Of a DNA stretch of 14,253 nt, positions 5,910-11,814 are shown in pieces. Origin of the DNA: an uncultured Eubacteriales bacterium. Its GTDB lineage: Bacteria > Bacillota > Clostridia > Oscillospirales > CAG-272. Both the position numbers and the translations under genes were made by a program. The stretch lies in contig URHI01000040.1 in the NCBI GenBank assembly GCA_900547565.1, forward strand, positions 1 to 14,253. The letters are read 5' to 3'. Numbering within the stretch: position 1 is the first letter of the stretch; every line of letters begins with the position of its first letter. Under the pieces are notes generated by a model. The model searched no databases. It was not told where the DNA came from and saw nothing but the letters and a program-made list of their open reading frames with translations.

Positions 5910-8479
5910 CAGCAGGTAGCCCCGCCTTTTACGGTTTTATTCAGGACCGCAGACTTATCTATTTTGCTGTTGATAAGCTTGTCCTGAACATATTCAAAGC
6001 CCAGCCTGCTTACGGTATCCGCAAAACGCTCGCCGGAGATGCCCTCGTCACGGAAGAACAGTATTGCCCGTTCGATCACGTCCATGACCTCGTCTTCGGA
6101 TGTGAATATCTTGTCAAGCGGTCTTCCGGTCGCAACTTTCTTGCCCCATCTGCCGCCGATGCAGACCTTATAGCCGTCTGTATATTCGGGAATAACGCCG
6201 AACGGGCACTTGCCCTTGCAGCGTCCGCAGTTGTTGCAGTCCGCACCGACGACCAGCTTGCCGTCCTCAAGCCGTGCGGCCTTGATCGGGCAGCTGCTCT
6301 CGACCTGACACTTTTTGCAGCCTCTGCACTTTTCGTTGTCAAGCAGCGGTACTCTCTGGCCGATGACGCCCAGGTCATTGAGATCGGGCTTTACGCAGTT
6401 GTTCGGACAGCCGCCAACGGCGATCTTGAATTTGTGCGGCAGCGTAACGTCGTGATATCCGAGATAGAAGCGCTCGTGTATCTTATCACTCAGACCGAAG
6501 GTGTCAATAAGACCGTACTGACAGGTAGTGCCCTTGCAGGAAACGACAGGCCGGACAAGCGAGCCCGTGCCGCCGGTAATAATTCCGTTCTCATTGAGAT
6601 ATTCAATGAGTGCGGCAATATCGGCATAGTGAACGCCCTGTATTTCCAGTGTAAGCCGGGAGGTCATGGTGACCTCGCCGCTGCCGAATTTTTCTGCGGC
6701 CTGCGCAATTATATGCTGCTCCGAGGCTGTGATCTTACCGTTTCGGGTAATAACACGCACATTGAAAACATCGGCATAACGCTTGTCCTGAAGACAGCCG
6801 AGACCTTTGACTCTCCTGATCTCCTCCGGAGAAAGTGTTCCCGTGGGATTTTCCACCTTCACGGTGTTGAAAAATTCGCCGCCCTCAAGGACTCTGGTAT
6901 TGGTATAGCCGTAATATTTCAGCCGGTTCTGCAGGAAATATCCCCGCTTGCCTTTGGCACACACAAGCAGGAGCTTGTCCTGCTTACCGATGCCCTGTAT
7001 CTCGCCGTTGACCTTGCCGAGATCCACCCATGTGGCACCGAAGATCCTGGCTTCGGGCTGCACGTCAATAACGCGGTAATCCTTAGCCTTGCCGGCGGCG
7101 TATTCTGCCGGTGTAAAGGTTTCAAAAGCTCCACTCATTTTGTTCTGCAGCACATAGCAGGCCTGGACAAAGGGATGAATAGCGGTAGAAAACGGCGGTG
7201 CATAAGCAAAGTCCATCGTGTCAAAATCGCCCACCTTAAGCCCGGACGAAATGCCTACAACGGCAATATCCGTCATTTTATCGACGGCTCCGCTGCCGAG
7301 GACCTGCATGCCGAGAAGTCTCCCCGTGGTCCTGTCGGCAATAAGCTTTGTAACAAATGTCGACGAATCGGGGTAATAGTGTGCTTTGTCGTCACTGACG
7401 CAGACAACACTCACCACGTCATACCCGGCCTTTACTGCCTGTTCTTCGGAAAGTCCGGTCCTGCCGGCTTTAAGTGTATCGGAGAGCTTTACGACGCCCG
7501 TCCCCAGACAGCCGCCGTATGTAGTTTTTGTCCCCGTAAGTGTTCTGGCAAGGCAGCGTGCCGTGATGTTAGCCGTAGACCCCATAGCCGACCATTGCGG
7601 CTCGCCAGTTATGCGGTTTTTAACAATGGCACAATCGCCGACTGCATATACATCGTCAATATTGGTCTTCTGATATTCATCAACGACAATGGCACCTTTT
7701 ATCATTTCAATTCCGGTATCCCGGAGAAACGCAGTAGCCGGACGGACCCCGATACTTAAAATAACTATATCCGCCGCGAGCTCACCCGCATTTGTTGATA
7801 CCGCGCTGACGGCAGTGTCTCCGGTGATAGCGGAAACAGCCGCGCCGGTCATGATCCTCAGACCGCTCTTACGCAGCTGCCGTGCGGCATATGCGGCCAT
7901 TTCGGCATCAAGAATGTTCGGGAGTATCTGACTTGTCATATCGACGACCGTTACCGACAGCTTCTGCGCCATCAGGTTTTCGGCCATTTCCATTCCGATG
8001 AATCCTGCGCCTATAACAACAGCCTTTTTGCAGTTGTTCTTTTCAATATAATCGCGAATGGCGATAGCATCATCAGGTGTGCGGACGGTGAATACGCCGC
8101 TGAGCCCTACGCCGTCAATAGCGGGAACAATGGGGGAAGCACCGCTTGCGATGATCAGCTTGTCATAAGCCTCCGAACGCTGTGCGCCGTCGGCGGTATT
8201 GCGGAAAACAACCGTTTTTGCATTTACATCAACAGCTGTCGCTTCTTCACCGATGTGTACGACTGCACCGGTCAGGGCGGCAAATTTTTCCGGAGAATTT
8301 ACAATAAGCTCATCTCTTGTTTCGATATCGCCGCCGACATAATACGGCAACCCACAACCCGCATAGGAAATATCATTGCTTTTGGTATAGACTTCGACCT
8401 GAGCAGAGCGATCCTCACGCTTGATTTTGGCTGCGGCCTTTGTTCCGGCTGCAACACCGCCGATAACTATCACTTTCAT
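5909..8479 (-). CDS. Fusion: CoA-disulfide/persulfide reductase - rhodanese - siroheme sulfite reductase with two [4Fe-4S] sites
   Basis: An 856-residue cytoplasmic protein with four visible parts. (1) 1-445: FAD/NAD(P)H disulfide reductase of the CoADR type, with FAD loop GGVAAG (7-12), redox Cys42 in YAGCGLPYYVGG, NAD loop VIGAGFIG (155-162) and FAD-contact VYAVGDCA (277-284). (2) About 455-545: rhodanese with active Cys507 in CAKGKRGY. (3) About 560-712: the ferredoxin-like and siroheme domains of assimilatory/anaerobic sulfite reductases, with cluster ligands C648/C653 (CX4C) and C691/C695 (CPNNC, CX3C). (4) 718-758: two ferredoxin motifs, C718-C721-C724-C730 (five residues before the last Cys) and C748-C751-C754-C758, then the C-terminal siroheme segment around GGRWGKK (776-781). 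The order of (3)-(4) resembles AsrC. The likely chemistry is NAD(P)H-driven reduction of persulfide/polysulfide or thiosulfate sulfur, with sulfite reduced to sulfide. It is the first gene of a four-gene operon, and GAGGA (~8490) provides a good ribosome site for the ATG at 8479. Confidence 0.93.
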   Translation of the reverse strand: MKVIVIGGVAAGTKAAAKIKREDRSAQVEVYTKSNDISYAGCGLPYYVGGDIETRDELIVNSPEKFAALTGAVVHIGEEATAVDVNAKTVVFRNTADGAQRSEAYDKLIIASGASPIVPAIDGVGLSGVFTVRTPDDAIAIRDYIEKNNCKKAVVIGAGFIGMEMAENLMAQKLSVTVVDMTSQILPNILDAEMAAYAARQLRKSGLRIMTGAAVSAITGDTAVSAVSTNAGELAADIVILSIGVRPATAFLRDTGIEMIKGAIVVDEYQKTNIDDVYAVGDCAIVKNRITGEPQWSAMGSTANITARCLARTLTGTKTTYGGCLGTGVVKLSDTLKAGRTGLSEEQAVKAGYDVVSVVCVSDDKAHYYPDSSTFVTKLIADRTTGRLLGMQVLGSGAVDKMTDIAVVGISSGLKVGDFDTMDFAYAPPFSTAIHPFVQACYVLQNKMSGAFETFTPAEYAAGKAKDYRVIDVQPEARIFGATWVDLGKVNGEIQGIGKQDKLLLVCAKGKRGYFLQNRLKYYGYTNTRVLEGGEFFNTVKVENPTGTLSPEEIRRVKGLGCLQDKRYADVFNVRVITRNGKITASEQHIIAQAAEKFGSGEVTMTSRLTLEIQGVHYADIAALIEYLNENGIITGGTGSLVRPVVSCKGTTCQYGLIDTFGLSDKIHERFYLGYHDVTLPHKFKIAVGGCPNNCVKPDLNDLGVIGQRVPLLDNEKCRGCKKCQVESSCPIKAARLEDGKLVVGADCNNCGRCKGKCPFGVIPEYTDGYKVCIGGRWGKKVATGRPLDKIFTSEDEVMDVIERAILFFRDEGISGERFADTVSRLGFEYVQDKLINSKIDKSAVLNKTVKGGATC

Positions 8480-8508
8480 ATAGACTTCCTCACTTTATTT
8501 CTGTATTA

Positions 8509-8537
8509 TTGACATACGCTTTTAAATATGCTAAAAT
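8509..8537 (+). promoter_or_regulatory. Second, upstream promoter for the DUF134 gene
   Basis: TTGACA (8509-8514), a 17-nt spacer and TAAAAT (8532-8537) give a near-consensus promoter with a start near 8544. RNA made here would run through the divergent promoter, so the two could interfere. Confidence 0.65.
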
Positions 8538-8545
8538 ACAAATAT

Positions 8546-8575
8546 ATGACATATGCCATAAACCTGTTTTATAAT
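8546..8575 (+). promoter_or_regulatory. Plus-strand promoter sharing its -10 with the divergent operon
   Basis: ATGACA (8546-8551), an 18-nt spacer and TATAAT (8570-8575) point toward the DUF134 gene, with a start near 8582. The -10 occupies the same bases, offset by one, as the minus-strand TATTAT, so one AT-rich core could serve both directions. Confidence 0.6.
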
Positions 8576-8598
8576 ACCATAATAAAAGGTATATGTCA
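8547..8598. promoter_or_regulatory. Inverted repeat spanning the divergent promoter (candidate operator)
   Basis: Arms TGACATATGCC (8547-8557) and GGTATATGTCA (8588-8598) are inverted copies matching at 10 of 11 positions, with 30 nt between. A third, partial copy (TGACATACGC, 8510-8519) overlaps the upstream -35. A nested dyad ATACC-N9-GGTAT lies at 8574-8592. Part of the similarity is explained by both arms containing -35 hexamers, but it extends several bases beyond them, which suggests a protein site. Confidence 0.5.
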
Positions 8599-8599
8599 A
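8571..8599 (-). promoter_or_regulatory. Promoter of the sulfur/transporter operon
   Basis: On the minus strand TTGACA (rc of 8594-8599), 17 nt and TATTAT (rc of 8571-8576) match the sigma-A consensus in 11 of 12 positions. The expected start is near 8564, leaving about 85 nt of leader. Its -10 overlaps a plus-strand TATAAT, and its -35 lies inside the right arm of a long inverted repeat (see the dyad entry). Confidence 0.8.
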
Positions 8600-8621
8600 T
8601 AACATTTAAAAGGAAGAATAT

Positions 8622-8975
8622 ATGCCGCGCCCTAAAAAATGCAGAAAAGTGTGCTGCCTGCCAAAAGTAACCGAGTTCCAGCCCAAAGGCGGGACAAGCA
8701 ATCAGATCATTCTCACGGTGGACGAGTATGAAACCATCCGTCTGATAGATAAAGAAGGTTTTTCCCAAGAAGAATGTGCTGTATACATGCGCATCGCGCG
8801 CACTACCATTCAATATATCTACAATAACGCCAGAGCCAAAATTGCACAAGCCTTAGTTGACGGCACAGGCCTCCGTATTGAAGGCGGGAATTACGCCCTT
8901 TGCAACGGACAGGAGGCGGAATGCGGCTGCGGAGGCTGTCACAAGCACCGCAAAGCAAGGTTACGCGGATGCTGA
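8622..8975 (+). CDS. DUF134 (UPF0251) HTH regulator with Cys-rich tail
   Basis: A 117-residue predicted DNA-binding protein of the DUF134 family. The opening MPRPKKCRKVCCLPKVTEFQP and the block LTVDEYETIRLIDKEGFSQEECAVYMRIARTTIQYIYNNAR (31-71) match the family; the latter resembles the sigma-70 region 4 helix-turn-helix. ALVDGTGLRIEGG (77-89) is the family's trailing segment. Cysteines at 7, 11 and 12, and a C-terminal cluster C94, C101, C103, C106 with H107 and H109, could bind a metal or an iron-sulfur cluster, so metal or redox sensing is a reasonable guess. AAGGAAG just before position 8617 gives a clear ribosome site. It is divergent from the sulfur operon and shares its regulatory region, which makes it the best candidate regulator of that operon. 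No DUF134 target is known to me with certainty. Confidence 0.9.
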   Translation: MPRPKKCRKVCCLPKVTEFQPKGGTSNQIILTVDEYETIRLIDKEGFSQEECAVYMRIARTTIQYIYNNARAKIAQALVDGTGLRIEGGNYALCNGQEAECGCGGCHKHRKARLRGC

Positions 8976-9003
8976 TAACCATACTGTCCCCACAAAATAC
9001 ATA

Positions 9004-9050
9004 AAGATATAACAGCGGCAGGAAAAACATTCCTGCCGCTGTTATATCTT
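9004..9050. terminator. Bidirectional terminator, perfect 21-bp hairpin
   Basis: Left arm 9004-9024 and right arm 9030-9050 are exact inverted copies around a 5-nt loop (aaaca). The GC core is cagcggcaggaa/ttcctgccgctg, flanked by aagatataa on one side and ttatatctt on the other, so either strand shows a GC stem followed by a T-rich run. It lies between the convergent DUF134 and zinc-ribbon genes. Confidence 0.8.
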
Positions 9051-9117
9051 AAATATCGCATCTCAATAATTAATTACGCCACCTCGCTCTGCCGTACAGC
9101 GGACGACCGTACCTGAC

Positions 9118-9759
9118 TCACTCAAGGTGCAGACTGTCACAATTCAGAAAGGCGTGAGCGCCGAGACAGGAGTCCGTCGGGATAAGCCGCTCCGCGCCGC
9201 ACTTGGTGCAGCTCACACGGATCGCATCATCCAGTACCTCCGCCTCATATTCGCCGTCGCCGTCGGGGCAGCGGCAGGTGATCTTGCCCTCTGCCTCCAG
9301 ATCGTGTATGACAAACATTACAATATCAAATATCTGCGGGTCGGTCAGCACGCTTTGCTCGTCCTGGTGGAGCACCGAAAAATCGCTTATTCCGTTCTCC
9401 TCCATTATATCCAGCAGCTCAAGCTCGGTACGCGCCAGCTCGGCCTTGACGCGGTTGATCTCGCCGATAATACATATATTCACGTCAGAATACGGGCACG
9501 GCAGGACAAACAGTTCCTTGCCGTAAAACAGTGAGCGACTGACCGTGAAAACATGCGGGTTGGGGCAGAAAATACACGGCACCGTAAGCCGTACCTTGCC
9601 GTCCCGGCACTGAACGACCGTCATTTCGCTGTGCCCGCAGTCACATTTCAGCTTGACCATGTCGGCTGACAGCGAAAACAGTCCCACCGCGCTCAGCACG
9701 CCCGCACCGCAGTGAGGACAGCGGTAAGCCACCGTGGTTTGCTTGGATTCAAGAACCAT
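9118..9759 (-). CDS. Zinc-ribbon protein of unknown function (CpXC-like N terminus)
   Basis: A 213-residue protein I do not recognise by name. It is Cys-rich in two zones. The N-terminal zone has YRCPHCGAG (C14, C17), KCDCGH (C39, C41), CIFC (C62, C65) and CPY (C88). The C-terminal zone has TCRC (C162, C164), CTKC (C184, C187), C198 and C207. This suggests two or more zinc ribbons separated by a charged helical middle (about 100-160) that could form a short coiled coil. There is no signal peptide or membrane segment. A role in protein or nucleic-acid binding is possible but not shown. A ribosome site (aaagga) lies about 12 nt before the ATG, slightly far. Similar unnamed proteins are, as far as I recall, common in Clostridia. 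Confidence 0.8.
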   Translation of the reverse strand: MVLESKQTTVAYRCPHCGAGVLSAVGLFSLSADMVKLKCDCGHSEMTVVQCRDGKVRLTVPCIFCPNPHVFTVSRSLFYGKELFVLPCPYSDVNICIIGEINRVKAELARTELELLDIMEENGISDFSVLHQDEQSVLTDPQIFDIVMFVIHDLEAEGKITCRCPDGDGEYEAEVLDDAIRVSCTKCGAERLIPTDSCLGAHAFLNCDSLHLE

Positions 9760-9800
9760 ATGGCATCATAATCCTTTCTTTGAGAGATAGCACCATTATC

Positions 9801-9829
9801 ATTATATGACACCGGCGCCGTTTTGCTAA
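9801..9829 (-). promoter_or_regulatory. Promoter of the zinc-ribbon gene
   Basis: On the minus strand TTAGCA (rc of 9824-9829), a 17-nt spacer and TATAAT (rc of 9801-9806). The spacer contains the palindrome CGGCGCCG (9813-9820). The expected start is near 9794, about 35 nt before the ATG. Confidence 0.6.
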
Positions 9830-9830
9830 G

Positions 9831-9866
9831 TCAAAGCGGCAGGACATTTTTGCCTTGCCGCTTTGA
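9831..9866 (-). terminator. Hairpin after the PpiC gene, probable terminator
   Basis: TCAAAGCGGCA (9831-9841) and TGCCGCTTTGA (9856-9866) form a perfect 11-bp stem, extendable by GG/CC past a one-base bulge, starting 28 nt after the stop of the minus-strand PpiC gene. The minus strand continues cttagcaaaac, so the U-tract is poor; part of it comes from the stem's own cttt. It also sits immediately before the promoter of the next gene. Confidence 0.55.
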
Positions 9867-9893
9867 AATATGTTTTAAGCCGATCGGCCGGAC

Positions 9894-11621
9894 TCAGGCG
9901 TTGATCTTGCTCAGCTTTGCCTCGTGGACCGTGACCTTGTAGTTCTCAGTGGCACTCTCAAACCAATCGTCCAGCTTCTCACCCGCAACATAGCTGCGGC
10001 TGGTTACCTTCCAGGCGGGCCACTCGGCATCCTCACCGAGATAGTACATGATGTGAGCACCGTAAGAGGTTTCGACAACATCGACATCGCCGATCTGACG
10101 CTCGGTGTCAAACAGCCAGTCGTTGAAGTTAGTCACCATCTGGCCGGGTACTACCTGATAGTAGAACACGGAGGAGTCGCCGGTGTACTCATTTGCTGCC
10201 TTTTCGAACGACTCTTTGGTCAGACCGTCCCTGATCTGTGCAAGGATCTCCTCGGCCTTGGCCTTAGCCCCCTCGGCATCCTCGTAGTCATCGGTCTTGA
10301 ACAGAATATGACCGACATTGCGGGAAGCAGTCTCGTCGCGGTGCATGACCTCTGTAATCATGTCGACCGTAACGGTGTAAGACGTAGCATCCTCATCGCT
10401 GTCATTGTTGAACAGCCAGGTGTCGCCCACCTTGCGCGACTCATCCGAGATCCACAGACCCTCGGCGTCGTCCTCATCATCTGTCCAGGCAAAAGAGCTG
10501 TTGGACAGGCTGTCCAGCGCGTCCTTGACGTCATCGGTCAGATCGACCTCGACGTTTGACAGAACGACCGCGGCCGTATCCTTATCGGCAGTCAGCTCGG
10601 CCTCTTTGCCTGCCAGCGCATTTTCGACTACGCGGGCGATTATTTCCTTTTTGCTCTGGGCCAGCTTTTCGGCGTCGGGCAGTACGGACGCCTCATACCC
10701 CTCCGCCTTTTCGGCGTACAGCGCATCAAAGCCGTTCTCGGCAACATAGTTGGCTACAAATTTTTTGAAATCGTCCTGAGTTTTACATTCCTTGAGGGCG
10801 TCCGCCTGCTTGTTAAGCTCAATGACCTTGGCATCGTATTCAGCCGTGTCGGTTGCGCCTTCTTCGGGCTTGTCCGTTGAGAAGGTATAGGTCAGTATAC
10901 CCGCGGTCAGGAAGTTGGCGGGATTGTTGGTATAGTATTCGTTGATCTCGTCATCGGTCACGTCATTTTTGAAGCCCTCACTCACCGCCTCGGAGACCTT
11001 GGCTGCCAGCTGGGACATTTCAAGAGCTGCACGTATGTCCGACTTTTTAACGCCGGTACCGTACATGCCGGTAATATAACCGTTGACCGAGTAACCGCTG
11101 CTTGCGGCGGCCTGCTCAAGCGACTTCATAGCCTCGTCTATCTCGGCATAGTCCTCATCGTCCAGCTCTATACCGCGCGCGCGCGCTTCCTCGCAGTACA
11201 CCAGCATCTGCTCGATCTCGGTGGAAACGCTCGTCATGAAATAATCAAACCATGTCCCGTCACCGCTCTGCATTGTCTGCGTCTTGAGCGATGCACCCGT
11301 ATTCAGCCCCATGTATGAAGCTATGCTTCCGTAGGTGCTCAGAAAATAGCTGTAGTTCTGATAGAAATAATATGAAAGCATGGTGCCGGTTACGTAATAA
11401 TGCTCGCTCTCGGCCACCTTTGTCCAGCGCAGTAAATAGCCGCCCTCAGAAATGACGCTGAGCGCAACACAGCCCAGCAGCAATACCACAACAAGTATTA
11501 TCGCCACCGTTCCTACCCACGCGGGGGTCTGGTTTTTCTTTTTTTGCTTGGCACTGAAAACGCTTTCGGACGAAGCTACCTCCTGCGCCTTTGCCAGTCT
11601 GACTCTGTTGCCTTTTCCCAT
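9894..11621 (-). CDS. Membrane-anchored peptidyl-prolyl isomerase, PpiC/SurA-like foldase
   Basis: A 575-residue extracytoplasmic folding factor. A Lys/Arg-rich cytoplasmic tail (1-30) precedes one membrane segment (about 34-57, WVGTVAIILVVVLLLGCVALSVI). Cys51 is inside the membrane stretch and the long tail argues against lipoprotein processing. Then comes a large, acidic, mostly helical SurA/PrsA-like chaperone region (65-425), and a parvulin PPIC domain at about 433-528, from SRNVGHILF through TSYGAHIMYYLG. An acidic stretch (TDDEDDAEG, 380-388) lies between. The standard role is assisting folding of exported proteins on the outer side of the membrane, as PrsA does. AAGGA (~11631-11635) lies 9 nt before the ATG. 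Compared with PrsA (~290 residues) it is about twice as long. Confidence 0.9.
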   Translation of the reverse strand: MGKGNRVRLAKAQEVASSESVFSAKQKKKNQTPAWVGTVAIILVVVLLLGCVALSVISEGGYLLRWTKVAESEHYYVTGTMLSYYFYQNYSYFLSTYGSIASYMGLNTGASLKTQTMQSGDGTWFDYFMTSVSTEIEQMLVYCEEARARGIELDDEDYAEIDEAMKSLEQAAASSGYSVNGYITGMYGTGVKKSDIRAALEMSQLAAKVSEAVSEGFKNDVTDDEINEYYTNNPANFLTAGILTYTFSTDKPEEGATDTAEYDAKVIELNKQADALKECKTQDDFKKFVANYVAENGFDALYAEKAEGYEASVLPDAEKLAQSKKEIIARVVENALAGKEAELTADKDTAAVVLSNVEVDLTDDVKDALDSLSNSSFAWTDDEDDAEGLWISDESRKVGDTWLFNNDSDEDATSYTVTVDMITEVMHRDETASRNVGHILFKTDDYEDAEGAKAKAEEILAQIRDGLTKESFEKAANEYTGDSSVFYYQVVPGQMVTNFNDWLFDTERQIGDVDVVETSYGAHIMYYLGEDAEWPAWKVTSRSYVAGEKLDDWFESATENYKVTVHEAKLSKINA

Positions 11622-11814
11622 GATAAGAATTCCTTTTTCGATTTAATATAATCAACGCGCACGTCACGGCGCATTGACAAGCAGTATAATTATAGCGTGT
11701 TTACATGATAATAATATGAATATATTATGAACAAACTCTAAACATTTTTCACATACGTGCCATATTTTCGAACTTTTTTCGCATGTGCGTGCGTTCATGC
11801 GCCCGCACGAACGT
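11622..11814 (-). other. Intergenic region between RNase J and PpiC genes
   Basis: 193 nt, A/T-rich in the middle. On the minus strand a TATAAT (rc of 11689-11694) could be the -10 for the PpiC gene, but I find no convincing -35 at 16-18 nt. Near the RNase J stop, short inverted repeats such as cgcatg/catgcg (11780-11801) and CGTGCG/CGCACG are present, but no U-tract follows on the minus strand. I see no clear terminator for RNase J, so read-through into the PpiC gene is possible. Confidence 0.4.

Noticed and set aside
6434..7759. Long open frame of 441 codons on the plus strand
   Set aside because: It is exactly antisense to the 856-residue redox enzyme, whose domains and motifs are unmistakable. 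The plus-strand product has no recognisable motif, and no ribosome site or promoter precedes it.
11675..11690. Plus-strand TTGACA close to TATAAT
   Set aside because: Only a few bases separate the two hexamers, far too short for a sigma-A promoter, and no plus-strand gene follows.
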